From Pseudomonadota bacterium (GTDB lineage: Bacteria > Pseudomonadota > Gammaproteobacteria > Burkholderiales > REEB80): a stretch of DNA of 64,000 bases. Positions 1 to 9,786 of the stretch are shown here, piece by piece. The notes beneath the pieces were generated by a model that was not told where the DNA came from, did not search any database, and saw only the letters and a program-made list of their open reading frames with translations. The stretch lies in NCBI GenBank assembly GCA_018971485.1, contig JAGXAQ010000006.1, positions 1 to 64,000 of the forward strand. Direction: 5' to 3'. The position numbers and the translations under genes are program-made. Within the stretch, counting starts at the first letter, position 1; every line of letters starts with the position of its first letter.

Positions 1-1
1 G

Positions 2-91
2 AGCGCCCGCCTTGAGGCCGAACGCTTCCAGAAAGTAGGCGACCAGCTCAAAGGCAACCTCTATAGCCTGGGCGTCCAATACGGCTTCTAA
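2..91 (+). CDS. C-terminal end of an outer-membrane beta-barrel protein (partial)
   Basis: An open frame enters from the left edge and stops at a TAA, giving 29 residues that end in NLYSLGVQYGF. A terminal aromatic residue (Phe) preceded by alternating hydrophobic and polar residues is the usual last strand of an outer-membrane barrel, recognised by the Bam complex. The codons are C-ending and G+C-rich compared with the following genes. This fits a highly expressed porin or autotransporter but could also mark a different origin. The family cannot be named from so short a piece. A strong hairpin follows the stop at once. Confidence 0.5.
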   Translation, partial: SARLEAERFQKVGDQLKGNLYSLGVQYGF

Positions 92-100
92 CCACCCCCA

Positions 101-122
101 CCCCCATCCTTCAGGATGGGGG
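101..122 (+). terminator. Perfect 9-bp hairpin after the outer-membrane gene
   Basis: CCCCCATCC and GGATGGGGG pair perfectly around a TTCA tetraloop, starting ten bases after the stop codon. There is no T-run behind it, so it is either a factor-assisted terminator or an RNA 3'-end stabiliser. Similar G+C-rich hairpins also occur at the right ends of IS200/IS605 elements, but no transposase gene is visible here. Confidence 0.45.
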
Positions 123-256
123 AACATTCCCCGCAATACCTGCCAAGCAGTTATTTCAAGCATTCAGGATTCTTTTGAAAAAAATTAAATAATGTTATCT
201 TTAACATCTGCCTATTACGTCTGCCTATTACGATAAAACGCCTGGAGGAACCATAT

Positions 257-871
257 ATGTCTAAGCTTCTTGTCTTGTATTATTCCATGTATGGCCATGT
301 TGAAGTTATGGCCCAAGCAGTAGTCGAAGGAGCCAGAAAAATTCCTGGCGTGGAAGTAACCCTTAAAAGGGTTCCAGAAACCATGCCAGATGCCAAAGCA
401 CAGGCTGTTGGTGTCAAGATGGATCAAAAAGCACCCATTGCTTCACCAGAAGAACTTGAAAACTATGACGGGATTATTTTTGGAGTTCCAACGCGTTTTG
501 GCAATATGGCCGGGCAAATGCGGCTCTTCCTGGATCAAACAGGCCAATTATGGGCTAAAGGCGCGCTTGTAGGAAAAGTGGCAAGTGTCTTCACTTCCAC
601 AGCAACCCAGCATGGCGGGCAAGAAACAACGATTACCTCTTTTCATTCAACACTGTTGCATCATGGCATGATTATAACTGGAGTACCATATTCCTGCCCT
701 GCGTTAACCAATATGGATGAGATTACAGGCGGCTCGCCTTATGGAGCATCTACGCTTACCAAAGGAGATGGAAGCAGAATGCCCAGCGAAAATGAACTTG
801 TAATTGCCCGCTTTCAAGGAGAATATGTCGCAAAACTTCTAGATGATTTGCAAAAAGGCAGAAAACACTAA
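257..871 (+). CDS. wrbA: NAD(P)H:quinone oxidoreductase, WrbA type
   Basis: A 204-residue flavodoxin-fold protein, the usual WrbA length (about 198). The FMN phosphate loop is SMYGH at residues 10-14. The family signature PTRFGNM is at 78-84, and TSTATQHGG (113-121) forms the second FMN-binding loop. WrbA enzymes are cytoplasmic tetramers that reduce quinones by two electrons with NAD(P)H, which avoids semiquinone radicals. The ATG is supported by GGAGGA seven bases upstream. The gene stands before the pirin gene on the same strand, about 165 bases away, so both could belong to one redox-stress unit, though that is inferred only from position. Nothing looks broken. Confidence 0.93.
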   Translation: MSKLLVLYYSMYGHVEVMAQAVVEGARKIPGVEVTLKRVPETMPDAKAQAVGVKMDQKAPIASPEELENYDGIIFGVPTRFGNMAGQMRLFLDQTGQLWAKGALVGKVASVFTSTATQHGGQETTITSFHSTLLHHGMIITGVPYSCPALTNMDEITGGSPYGASTLTKGDGSRMPSENELVIARFQGEYVAKLLDDLQKGRKH

Positions 872-1035
872 CCTGTTAGTATAGTTAGTAACGGGTACTT
901 TAAAAGTCGTTCGTTCAGCCTAAATTAACAACTTATTTGGAACAGCCACAACAACTCAAGGCGAGTTATACCGGTTGTTCCTGGCAAACCCCTGACCAAA
1001 TCATTAAAAGTGCCCCAGAATGGATTTATAATCAA

Positions 1036-1896
1036 ATGAACCAACCCAGTAGCAATTCCCCTGCTTTTCGCGAGGTTGAAACCATCATCTCTGGCAAACA
1101 AACCACTGATGGAGTAGGCGTACGATTAACACGAATTTTATCCCATACTTTGCAAAAACGTCTGGATCCTTTTTTAATGCTCGACATGTTCCATAGCGAC
1201 AACTCAGAAGACTGGGCCGGAGGATTTCCCGATCATCCCCATCGCGGGTTTGAAACAATCACCTATATGATTAACGGACGTATGAGGCATCATGACAATG
1301 CCGGGCACGAAGGTGTTCTGGAAAGCGGCGGTATTCAATGGATGATTGCCGGTAAAGGAATTATCCATTCAGAAATGCCAGAACAACAGGATGGTCTTAT
1401 GCAAGGTTTTCAGCTTTGGCTTAATCTGCCCGCCAAAGATAAAATGTGCATGCCCTGGTATCAGAATATTCAAAGCCATGAGATTCCTGAAGCCAGCACA
1501 CCTGAAAACGTCCGGATCAAAATAATAGCCGGCATATGCCAAGGAATAGCGGGAGCTATAAAACGAGAGGCCACCCAACCACTTATTCTTGATCTGCATC
1601 TTCCTGCAGGTACGCATTTCAATCAACCCATTGCTGCAGGGCATAATGCGTTCACTGTCGTCTATGAAGGAAGATTATCTGCAGGCACCAGAAGAACCGT
1701 TATTGAATCCGGGAAAATGGCAATCTGGAATACCCCATCCTATCAAGCGAATGTTACTATTCAAGCGCCGATACAATCCAAGGCCCTTCTCATTTCTGGC
1801 GCGCCCCTTAATGAGCCTATCGTTCAATATGGCCCGTTTGTCATGAATTCAGAGCAGGAGATTATGCAGGCACTAGAAGATTTCAATCGTCACTAA
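1036..1896 (+). CDS. Pirin family protein (cupin fold)
   Basis: Bicupin of the pirin family. The characteristic run VRLTRIL, then DPFLMLDMF, then GFPDHPHRGFET carries the metal-binding His residues of the N-terminal cupin. GRMRHHDNAGHEG and GGIQWMIAGKGIIHSE supply the remaining metal ligands (His/Glu). Some pirins are iron-dependent quercetin 2,3-dioxygenases, others are regulators, and the role here is not decidable. The open frame extends upstream to a TTG at 937, but the ATG at 1036 gives 286 residues, the normal family length, and places the start just before the conserved region. Neither start has a good ribosome-binding site. The 176 bases before zwf show nothing notable. Confidence 0.88.
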   Translation: MNQPSSNSPAFREVETIISGKQTTDGVGVRLTRILSHTLQKRLDPFLMLDMFHSDNSEDWAGGFPDHPHRGFETITYMINGRMRHHDNAGHEGVLESGGIQWMIAGKGIIHSEMPEQQDGLMQGFQLWLNLPAKDKMCMPWYQNIQSHEIPEASTPENVRIKIIAGICQGIAGAIKREATQPLILDLHLPAGTHFNQPIAAGHNAFTVVYEGRLSAGTRRTVIESGKMAIWNTPSYQANVTIQAPIQSKALLISGAPLNEPIVQYGPFVMNSEQEIMQALEDFNRH

Positions 1897-2072
1897 TATT
1901 GCTTGTGACTAAATTCAACGTTAATTACTATATTTTAGACATACCAATTTTATGTACTCCTGCCTTAGGGGGTGGCCTGTCCAAGATCATTTCTACCTGA
2001 ATTCACATAAATCCAGTATCCCGGATGTTGTTCACAATCAACAATTAACCGGCCATAATCAAGGATATCAAT

Positions 2073-3500
2073 ATGCATAATAACCATCATGCCCACCCTG
2101 GTGACACACTTGTTATTTTTGGGGCGACAGGCAACCTGGCTTATAAGATGATCTTCCCTGCGCTTTACAACATATTTAAACATGGCCACCTTAATATGAA
2201 TATTATTGGAGTGGCCTCATCAAAATACAACCGGGAAAAACTGCATCAACGAGCCACTGAGAGCATTAACCAAACCATCAACATTCAGCAGAATAAAGAT
2301 AAAACACTCATTCATATGCTGTCCTGTCTGGATTATGTTGGTGGAGATTATCGCGATAAAGAAACATTCAATAAGTTGGAAAAAGCCCTTCAAAATGCGA
2401 AACGGCCAGTATATTACCTAGCCATTCCACCAGAATTATTTACTACAGTCATTAAAAACCTAAAAAATCAAAATTTAAATAAAAATGCTCGGATTATCGT
2501 TGAAAAACCATTTGGGCGTGATTTAAAATCTGCTCAAGAACTTAATCAAGTTGCCCTATCAGCATTCCCTGAAGATTCAATCTTCCGGATTGATCACTAT
2601 CTGGGAAAAGAGGCAATTATGAATCTCCTTTATTTCCGTTTTGCCAACTCTTTTCTTGAACCTATCTGGAACCGAAATTACATAGACCATATCCAAATCA
2701 CCTTATCTGAAAACTTTGGCGTCAAAGACCGAGGAGCGTTTTATGAAAGTGCCGGATGTCTTCGAGATGTCGTTCAAAATCATCTATTCCAGATAGTTGC
2801 ACTACTTGCAATGGAACCGCCTGCCTACCAAGGCTTTAATGCCATTCAAAATGAGAAGCTAAAAATATTTCAATCTATGCGTCCACTGCATGCAGACGAT
2901 CTTGTGCGGGGACAATACAAAGGATATCAAACAGAGCCAGGCGTTTCACCTGATTCAGATGTAGAAACATTTTGTGCGTTAAAATTATATATCGATTCAT
3001 GGAGATGGGCAGGAGTGCCTTGGTTTTTACGCTCGGGGAAACATCTTCCAGTTTCTGCTGCCGAGATCTTAATCCAGCTAAAAAAACCACCCCAACATCT
3101 ATTTGATGATCTAGCAACACAAGGCGAACAATCAAATTATTTTCGATTTAAGCTCTCACCTAGTGCTGCTATTGCTCTTGCAGCAAGAATCAAGCGCACT
3201 GGTAAAGAATTCATTGGCACTCAGCAAGAGTTATTTTTGCAAGATCTCCAGCCTGAAGAGGAAGCCCCCTACGAAAGGCTCCTAACAGATGCCATGCTTG
3301 GAGACAGGGCACTTTTTACCCGTGAAGATGCAGTCGAAGCAGCCTGGGCTATCATCGATCCAGTTCTGAAACAGCACAATAAGTCTTGTTTCTATAAAAA
3401 AGGAAGCTGGGGCCCACAAGCAGCACAGAAGCTAATTGGAAATAATGGCCATTGGGATAATCCCAAGCCAGAAGAACACAAAAATAACTTTAAATCTTAA
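2073..3500 (+). CDS. zwf: Glucose-6-phosphate 1-dehydrogenase
   Basis: First enzyme of the oxidative pentose phosphate (or Entner-Doudoroff) route. It oxidises glucose-6-phosphate to 6-phosphogluconolactone and yields NADPH. The dinucleotide-binding motif is GATGNLAYK at residues 17-25, a variant of the common GASGDLAKR. EKPFGRDL is at 144-151 and the substrate-binding, catalytic RIDHYLGKE at 172-180. The length of 475 residues is slightly short of the usual 490 or so, but both domains are complete. The ATG follows AAGGAT. Neither pgl nor edd is next to it, so it is not in the classical zwf-pgl-edd cluster. It ends about 30 bases from the convergent gene on the other strand. Confidence 0.95.
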   Translation: MHNNHHAHPGDTLVIFGATGNLAYKMIFPALYNIFKHGHLNMNIIGVASSKYNREKLHQRATESINQTINIQQNKDKTLIHMLSCLDYVGGDYRDKETFNKLEKALQNAKRPVYYLAIPPELFTTVIKNLKNQNLNKNARIIVEKPFGRDLKSAQELNQVALSAFPEDSIFRIDHYLGKEAIMNLLYFRFANSFLEPIWNRNYIDHIQITLSENFGVKDRGAFYESAGCLRDVVQNHLFQIVALLAMEPPAYQGFNAIQNEKLKIFQSMRPLHADDLVRGQYKGYQTEPGVSPDSDVETFCALKLYIDSWRWAGVPWFLRSGKHLPVSAAEILIQLKKPPQHLFDDLATQGEQSNYFRFKLSPSAAIALAARIKRTGKEFIGTQQELFLQDLQPEEEAPYERLLTDAMLGDRALFTREDAVEAAWAIIDPVLKQHNKSCFYKKGSWGPQAAQKLIGNNGHWDNPKPEEHKNNFKS

Positions 3501-3531
3501 CAATACCCATTAATAATAATACCTATTTCTT

Positions 3532-3900
3532 TCATTCATTAAGGTTTTTCTTATAATGAGTCAACTGGGCCACTAGCTCAAACAGCTCAATATCATCTGG
3601 ATAACGCATCGCTATCATTTGAGCCTGATTGAGAATGCGCTTAAATAAAACATCAGAATCATGATGTGAAAAGGCTCGCATTCCAGCTATCAACTTTTCA
3701 CCAGGTTTTGGATATAGCTCAATAAAAGTAATAATAACTACAGATGAAACCTTTTCATGCTGGGCAATCTGTTTAGCTAAATCAGAAAACCCTGACAAGC
3801 ATGTACGGGGATCCGTTTCATCCCTGGCTATCATCGTACGTTCACATAGCCTTCCATTCTCCCTAAAACGATAAACAACATAATAAGAAATCTTATTCAA
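3532..3900 (-). CDS. Hypothetical 122-residue protein
   Basis: Not recognised. The translated protein is soluble, without signal peptide or membrane span, with mixed alpha/beta character and several aromatic residues near the N-terminus (SYYVVYRF). It starts at a TTG preceded by a good GGGAG seven bases upstream, and no ATG lies nearby. That supports a real gene with a rare start. It is convergent with zwf and divergent from the ABC exporter gene, with about 80 bases between the two starts. No function can be inferred. Confidence 0.55.
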   Translation of the reverse strand: MNKISYYVVYRFRENGRLCERTMIARDETDPRTCLSGFSDLAKQIAQHEKVSSVVIITFIELYPKPGEKLIAGMRAFSHHDSDVLFKRILNQAQMIAMRYPDDIELFELVAQLTHYKKNLNE

Positions 3901-3982
3901 TGCAGCTCCCTTTTATTCTACCCTTGGACAAGAAAAAACCTACCCACCTACAAAAACCAAGAGAAAATATTATCAAGGTAGT

Positions 3983-5842
3983 ATGATCAAAAAACAATTC
4001 ATTCTACGGCAACTAAGCATGTCGAAAAATCCATCAAAGTCAAGACAAGGAACAATCCATACACTTCAAATTTTTCTGCCCTATCTGACTCAATTTAAAG
4101 GTCGGGTTTTCCTGGCAGTTTTATTCCTGATCGCTGCTAAAGTTGCTAACGTTTGGGTCCCTTTAGTCCTCAAACACATTGTTGACTCTCTAACCCCCAC
4201 CTACTCCCTGTTAAGCGTGCCGACTATGCTGATAATTGCATATGGACTGTTGCGGCTTTCATCGACATTATTTGGCGAATTAAGAGATGTGGTTTTTGCA
4301 AAAGTTGCGCAGCGTTCCATCCGACAAGTCGCATTAAAAGTCTTCAGGCATCTGCATACCCTATCCTTACGGTTCCATCTAGAAAGACAAACTGGTGGTG
4401 TATCACGTGATATTGAACGGGGTACTCGGGGAATTGATACTATCTTACGTTTTATGCTATTCAATATCTTGCCCACCCTGGTTGAGCTAGGGCTTGTTTC
4501 TGGTATTTTATTTCTACGGTACAACATTAAATTCTTAACCATTATCCTTGCAACTATTCTGCTCTATATTTGCTTTACCCTATCATTTACTGAATGGCGC
4601 CTTCGTTACAGACGCATTATGAATGAAGCTGAAACCAGAGCAAATCAAAAAAGCATTGATAGCCTTCTTAACTATGAAACTGTTAAATATTTCAATAACG
4701 AACTGTATGAATCTCAAAGATACGATGAAAATTTGCAACAACTGGAAAAAACCTCAATCAAAAGCTCAATAACCCTGTCTGCACTTAATGCGGGCCAAGC
4801 CATCATAATCGGCACTGGTGTTACTTGGCTAATGTATTTTGCTGCAAAAGGGGTCGCACACCACACAATGACAGTAGGTGATCTAGTAATGGTGAATGCC
4901 TTCATGATTCAACTCGCACAACCTTTAAATTTTTTGGGCTATGTATATCGGGAACTGCGCCATTCCATCCAGGATATGGAAAGAATGTTCAACTTGCTTA
5001 ATATTGAGCCGGATATCCAAGATAAACCTCATGCACCCGATATCCGGATCACTGCGGGTAATGTCAGGTTTGAAAAAGTCAATTTTTATTACGACTCAAA
5101 CAGGCAAATCCTCTTTGATGTCAATTTTGATATTCCGGCAGGCTCAAAAGTCGCAGCAGTTGGCCATAGCGGAGCAGGAAAATCAACTCTATCGCGCCTA
5201 CTATTTCGTTTTTATGATGTCTCTACCGGCCGCATCACTATTGACAATCAGGATATCAGAGATGTATCGCAAAAAAGCCTAAGACGGCACATCGGGGTCG
5301 TGCCTCAAGATACAGTGCTATTCAATGATTCTATTTATTACAACATTCTTTACGGCTCACCTATGGCCACGCATGATCAGGTCATTTCTGCTGCAAAAAC
5401 TGCGCATATTCACGAATTCATAGAATCCTTACCCAATGGGTACAATACACAGGTGGGAGAACGCGGTCTTAAATTATCCGGGGGCGAAAAACAACGGGTA
5501 GCTATTGCGAGAACAGTTTTAAAAAACCCGGCCATACTTATTTTCGATGAGGCTACATCTGCGTTGGATTCCGCCTCTGAAAAAGCCATTCAATCTGAAC
5601 TGAGCCGGATTTCAACCGGGCGGACCACCCTTATTATTGCTCACCGGCTTTCTACCATTATTGATGCTGATTTAATTCTAGTGTTTGATAAAGGGCGCAT
5701 TATCGAACAAGGGACACACCTTCAATTACTTAATAAAGAAGGGGAATACGCCAAGATGTGGGCATTACAGCAAACACATGAAAAAGAATGGATTTCTCAA
5801 GGCGCATCATACCTAGCCCAATCCGAAAAGCAACCTGCCTAA
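3983..5842 (+). CDS. ABC exporter half-transporter, Atm1/ABCB type
   Basis: A 619-residue half-transporter with an N-terminal six-helix membrane domain (about residues 35-330) and a C-terminal ATPase domain. Walker A is GHSGAGKST at 394-402, the ABC signature LSGGEKQR is at 498-505, Walker B is LIFDEAT, and the H-loop is IAHRLST. The membrane domain segments NYETVKYFNNE and LNFLGYVYRELRHSIQDMERMF are characteristic of the Atm1/HMT1 group, which exports glutathione-linked or sulfur compounds and heavy-metal conjugates. It would act as a homodimer in the inner membrane. The ATG at 3983 has AAGGTAG upstream, and a second ATG at 4019 has no such site. Confidence 0.92.
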   Translation: MIKKQFILRQLSMSKNPSKSRQGTIHTLQIFLPYLTQFKGRVFLAVLFLIAAKVANVWVPLVLKHIVDSLTPTYSLLSVPTMLIIAYGLLRLSSTLFGELRDVVFAKVAQRSIRQVALKVFRHLHTLSLRFHLERQTGGVSRDIERGTRGIDTILRFMLFNILPTLVELGLVSGILFLRYNIKFLTIILATILLYICFTLSFTEWRLRYRRIMNEAETRANQKSIDSLLNYETVKYFNNELYESQRYDENLQQLEKTSIKSSITLSALNAGQAIIIGTGVTWLMYFAAKGVAHHTMTVGDLVMVNAFMIQLAQPLNFLGYVYRELRHSIQDMERMFNLLNIEPDIQDKPHAPDIRITAGNVRFEKVNFYYDSNRQILFDVNFDIPAGSKVAAVGHSGAGKSTLSRLLFRFYDVSTGRITIDNQDIRDVSQKSLRRHIGVVPQDTVLFNDSIYYNILYGSPMATHDQVISAAKTAHIHEFIESLPNGYNTQVGERGLKLSGGEKQRVAIARTVLKNPAILIFDEATSALDSASEKAIQSELSRISTGRTTLIIAHRLSTIIDADLILVFDKGRIIEQGTHLQLLNKEGEYAKMWALQQTHEKEWISQGASYLAQSEKQPA

Positions 5843-6021
5843 TATAGAAAAAACCAATACTCTTCATGTAACGAAAAGCCCGGCCTATCAAAACAATATC
5901 AAAAAAAGAATACTACTGCCCTGCTGTAAGCAGCTTCACCCGGACTTATGGCTGCCCTGTTCAAACTTCACATCTGCACCAGGTTTGACTCAAGGCAAGG
6001 CAACCCCATAAAAAACATGAA

Positions 6022-6795
6022 TCAAAACTTTTCCTTTAATCCCATATAAAAGCCATTGGGTAACAAACTTAAAATAAAAGGCTCTTTCAGCTGATGAGAA
6101 AAATAACCACTTAAAACGCCTAACGCTGCACCAGAAACCACATCTGACTGCCAATGCCCCTGGGCCTTAACGCGGGCAGTCATATCAAATACCGGCAATA
6201 AGGCCAATGAATCGACCCAAGGATTTGAATTGTGGTATTCCAGAATAAGGGGAGTTACCAGAGCTGTAATTGACGACACATCACCACTCGGAAAACTTTG
6301 AGCATGGCTTCCTTGAAACCACAAATCCGGATTGTTAGTTTGAGAGGGACGATCGCGCTGAAAAGTGTATTTTAGAGCCTGGGTGGAAATCCCGGCTATC
6401 GCAGCCGCATCTAGGCTTTGCCACAGAGTCCTGCCAATTCGGTTGTTTCCCCCTTCCCATATAGCTCCCGCCAGGGTTGCTCCAACCAGTTCCGTTGGAA
6501 ACCGGCCTGCTTTTGCTATGGACCAGATTCCTTGAGTTTGCCGATGAACGGGATGATCAAACGAATGCGCCCCCGCCCAATCTATTATTCCTAAAGTAGC
6601 ACCAACCAGATAAGTTTCAGCCAACCCTCTTGAAAAGCTGGCTTGATCAAACCAAGAATGCCCTGTTTGATTATTATGTAGTTGAACTTCTGAAGGCGTT
6701 GAATCAAAAGACAATATAACAGGAGAGGCCAAGGCTGGGCTAGAATCAGTGCCAAGCAAGAATATCAGTATTATCAAAAAACGAATATTCTTCAC
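6022..6795 (-). CDS. PAP2-family phosphatase-like protein with signal peptide
   Basis: A 257-residue protein with a cleavable signal peptide (about residues 1-23, ending PALA). The acid-phosphatase motifs are K-x6-RP at 142-150 (KYTFQRDRP), then FPSGD at 168-172, then ARVKAQGHWQSD at 207-218, matching R-x5-H-x3-D. The second motif normally reads PSGH. Here the His, which donates a proton in classical enzymes, is Asp. The nucleophile His and the Arg/Lys phosphate ligands are kept, so activity is possible but altered. Likely periplasmic or membrane-bound, acting on lipid or isoprenoid phosphates by family analogy. It starts at GTG with GGAG six bases upstream. Confidence 0.82.
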   Translation of the reverse strand: MKNIRFLIILIFLLGTDSSPALASPVILSFDSTPSEVQLHNNQTGHSWFDQASFSRGLAETYLVGATLGIIDWAGAHSFDHPVHRQTQGIWSIAKAGRFPTELVGATLAGAIWEGGNNRIGRTLWQSLDAAAIAGISTQALKYTFQRDRPSQTNNPDLWFQGSHAQSFPSGDVSSITALVTPLILEYHNSNPWVDSLALLPVFDMTARVKAQGHWQSDVVSGAALGVLSGYFSHQLKEPFILSLLPNGFYMGLKEKF

Positions 6796-7001
6796 CTAAA
6801 ACTCCAAAATCACGTCAATAAAAATTGTTTAAAATTAAAATAACATGATTCTACAAGTTAAATATGCTGGCAAGCTCTTCATAAAAAATGGTTGATTCAA
6901 TAAACCATGTTTTCCTGTATCTATTCTATAATCATCCGGTTAAAAAATTCTGGCATGATTGCCATATAAATTTTCAGGTTACAGAAAAATTAAAGCTAAT
7001 T

Positions 7002-8162
7002 CTAAATGTCCAACTCTTCAACCCAGGCTAAAGCCTGAATATGGGCATGATTAATGATTTCATCAGATAAACCCAGAAGTAAAGCATTATGATGAATATA
7101 AGCCGGGTCTGTACGTTCGCAAGCAATAGCCAGCTCAATAAATGGAGTAAATACTCCAGCCTGATTCAGTAAAGCCTCATTAATGGACTCAGGTAATAAA
7201 AGACAATCCAGTGCTTCTTCCATCGGCCGTTCTAGAATCACATCAAGCAAACTGAAAACACCGGCAATAAAAAGAGTATCCAACTCACGCTTATCCAAAA
7301 GATGAGCGCCCAGTAATTCAACAAAACGACCACGAATGACAGCTGTTTTCATCAATGCAGGACAGGAAGTTGATCCTGCTGTAGCCAGCAAAAGTATCAA
7401 CCAGCGATAAAGTGGTTTTCTGCCCAACACCTGAATCGCATGTCGAATTGATTCAATTTCGCACATCAGCCCAAACCCAGCTGAATTGATATAGCGTAAA
7501 ATCTTGAATGAAAGGGCTACATCCCGCTTAAATATCTCCTCAAGTGCAAAATCATCAGCATCCTTACGCAAAAGATCCAATAGCTCAATCACCTGGGCAT
7601 GGGCAGTTGTAAGAGGTTTATTAGGCTGATATACCGGCTCAAGAAAATGTGAGCTAACAAAACGGCTAAAACCAGCATGCCTTGCGAAAGAAAACTGTTC
7701 CCGTGAGCAGATACCAGATGCATATAACTCCCGGTTAGATCGGGCACATTCTTTACCTATTTGTTTTAATTCATCAGCAGAATGCTCGTCAATATTTATC
7801 AAAAAACAGTCCACAGGCAACATTACTGCAGAATCAAAATCCTGAACCGAAGCACCTGCCATCGCAATTTCAAAACCTTGTTCTCGATATAAATCCAAAT
7901 TGCCTATGGTCTGATTCTCCCCGCAATTCAAAACAATTGCACAAGTTTCAGGAGGTACTTTACAAGTAACAGGTCCATCCAGTTCTGAAGTATTCAGTAA
8001 AAATATTAAATGACGGAATGGCCATGCTTCTTCACTTGGAAACAAGGAACACAATTTGGTTAATTGCCCGCCACCCTCTCCAAAAGACAAAAAATAGCCT
8101 CGAACATTCAAGTTGCTATCAATGATAGCCTTACGAATCAGATAGGCCGGGTTTATTGACAT
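7002..8162 (-). CDS. EAL-like/HDOD signalling protein
   Basis: A 386-residue cytoplasmic protein of YuxH type. The N-terminal 170 residues follow the layout of a degenerate EAL domain (RKAIIDSNLNVRGYFLSF at the start) but lack the catalytic EAL signature. A HDOD domain (about 180-370) follows, with FKRDVALSFKILRYINSAGFG and the IRHAIQVLGRKPLYRWL helix typical of this modified HD fold. Such proteins are not expected to hydrolyse c-di-GMP and act as signalling scaffolds, often linked to motility or surface behaviour. The ATG has GAGG four bases ahead. The gene lies 46 bases downstream of xerD on the same strand and may be cotranscribed. Confidence 0.85.
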   Translation of the reverse strand: MSINPAYLIRKAIIDSNLNVRGYFLSFGEGGGQLTKLCSLFPSEEAWPFRHLIFLLNTSELDGPVTCKVPPETCAIVLNCGENQTIGNLDLYREQGFEIAMAGASVQDFDSAVMLPVDCFLINIDEHSADELKQIGKECARSNRELYASGICSREQFSFARHAGFSRFVSSHFLEPVYQPNKPLTTAHAQVIELLDLLRKDADDFALEEIFKRDVALSFKILRYINSAGFGLMCEIESIRHAIQVLGRKPLYRWLILLLATAGSTSCPALMKTAVIRGRFVELLGAHLLDKRELDTLFIAGVFSLLDVILERPMEEALDCLLLPESINEALLNQAGVFTPFIELAIACERTDPAYIHHNALLLGLSDEIINHAHIQALAWVEELDI

Positions 8163-8208
8163 GAAAACCTCATGTTTTAAATGTTTTGTTATCTACTGTT
8201 ACCAACCT

Positions 8209-9108
8209 TCAACCTCGGGGATGATGAGTGGCATGCAATTGTTTTAATCGTTCTCGAGCGACATAAGTATAAATCTGTGTAGTAGATATATCTGTGTGAC
8301 CAAGCAACATCTGAACAACACGCAAATCTGCTCCATGATTCAAAAGATGTGTAGCAAAAGCATGGCGTAAGGTGTGCGGTGAAATATCAGCATTAAGGGC
8401 CGACAGATTAGCATACTTCTTAATCAAGTACCAAAAGGCCTGACGCGTCATTTTTCGGGCACGCCGTGTCAAAAAAAATGTATTAGAAACTTCCCCATTC
8501 AATAATAATGGGCGCACACAAGTAAAATATCTTTCCGCCCATTCAAGAGCAATTTCACCCAATGGTACAAGGCGTTCCTTACTACCTTTCCCCATCACCT
8601 TAACTATACCCATATCCATATGCACCATCGTAACAGTCAATCCGACCAATTCAGAAACCCTTAACCCGGTTGCATAAAGTATTTCAAGCATCGCCTTATC
8701 GCGAAGCCCTATTATAGTAGACGAGTCTGGGGCATCCAGTAATCGCTCAACATCACTTTCAGACAAAGTGACTGGAATCTGACGATGCAACTTCGGCGAA
8801 ACAACATCACCTGTTGGATCTATTCTGACCAACCCGTGACGCATGCAATACTGATAAAAACGACGCAAACTAGCCAAACGTCTACCAGTTGTCGCGGCGC
8901 TTAATTTTAATCCATGCATTTGAGAGAAAAAATCGTGCAAATGAAAACTGGTGGCGGTCAACAATGTAGCTGCTTGTTTGTTACACAACCAATCCGAAAA
9001 ACAGGACAAATCGCTACGATAAGCATCAATGCTTGCTTGAGACAACCCGTCTTCAAGCCACAAAGAATCAGTAAACTGATCCAGGACTGGCTCTATATTT
9101 CTACTCAT
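8209..9108 (-). CDS. xerD: Site-specific tyrosine recombinase XerD
   Basis: A 299-residue tyrosine recombinase that acts with XerC at dif to resolve chromosome dimers. All six catalytic residues are present at the expected places: R150 (ATGLRVSEL), K174 (GKGSKER), H245 and R248 (HTLRHAFATHLL), H271 (LLGHTDIST) and the nucleophile Y280 (TQIYTYV). The numbering is one or two residues from E. coli XerD. The N-terminal SAM-like DNA-binding domain is intact. Its length and the absence of neighbouring phage or integron genes favour the housekeeping XerD over a mobile integrase. XerC is not in the window. Confidence 0.92.
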   Translation of the reverse strand: MSRNIEPVLDQFTDSLWLEDGLSQASIDAYRSDLSCFSDWLCNKQAATLLTATSFHLHDFFSQMHGLKLSAATTGRRLASLRRFYQYCMRHGLVRIDPTGDVVSPKLHRQIPVTLSESDVERLLDAPDSSTIIGLRDKAMLEILYATGLRVSELVGLTVTMVHMDMGIVKVMGKGSKERLVPLGEIALEWAERYFTCVRPLLLNGEVSNTFFLTRRARKMTRQAFWYLIKKYANLSALNADISPHTLRHAFATHLLNHGADLRVVQMLLGHTDISTTQIYTYVARERLKQLHATHHPRG

Positions 9109-9276
9109 GACGTTATCATATCCTGCTATTTACAATTCGCACAATAAAGCTATGGGCAAGCCAGCAAACCTTTTTTCTCATCCCATCTGGCTCTCAAATT
9201 AGATTGACAAATTCATTCCCAGCATAAAAAATTAACTTAAACGACTACACCATAAACCTAATATTCCAAACATAAG

Positions 9277-9786
9277 ATGCACATCATCCCCAGGCAAGAA
9301 ATGTTAATCAATGCCGCAAAGAAACAGCTACTCGATTTATGTCATATCTTTAAAATTTTACCACCTGAACTACGCTTTGATTTAAATGGAAAATGTGCAG
9401 GACTCGCTTATTGGCCACAAAATTACATTCGTATCAATCTCACCTTATTTATGGAACATCCCGAGGCTTTCCTTAAAGAAGTCATTCCACATGAGCTCTG
9501 TCATATATGGAAAAATCAGCTAAACTTGCCTGGCAGGCCTCATGGCAGATCCTGGAAAGAGCTCATGTGCAAAATGGGTGTAACTGCTACCCGGACACAT
9601 AACTTTCCAATCGATCATTTAATAACCAAACAATTTAAACAATTCCCTTACATCTGTTCCTGTCGCGAATATCTCTTGAGCAGCATCCGGCATAACCGGG
9701 TGTTAGCAGGCAGAAAATACCTTTGCAGGAATTGCAAAACTCATCTTAAACTAAAAAAAGAAGCAAATAATTTGTTAAAATTTTAG
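9277..9786 (+). CDS. SprT-like zinc metalloprotein
   Basis: A 169-residue SprT-family protein. The zinc-protease motif HELCH is at 72-76 with a third His (H89, in GRPHGRSW) downstream. A C-terminal zinc ribbon follows, with the Cys pairs CSC and CRNC. The eukaryotic relative Spartan digests DNA-protein crosslinks; the bacterial function is less clear. The start is ambiguous: ATG 9277 has no ribosome-binding site, whereas ATG 9301 follows AGGCAAGAA and would remove eight residues without touching the domain. It converges on rnhB and the two stop regions overlap by four bases. Confidence 0.82.
   Translation: MHIIPRQEMLINAAKKQLLDLCHIFKILPPELRFDLNGKCAGLAYWPQNYIRINLTLFMEHPEAFLKEVIPHELCHIWKNQLNLPGRPHGRSWKELMCKMGVTATRTHNFPIDHLITKQFKQFPYICSCREYLLSSIRHNRVLAGRKYLCRNCKTHLKLKKEANNLLKF

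Noticed and set aside
101-122. Right end of an IS200/IS605 element with guide RNA
   Set aside because: The hairpin looks similar, but no TnpA or TnpB coding sequence is visible and the preceding frame is an outer-membrane protein end.
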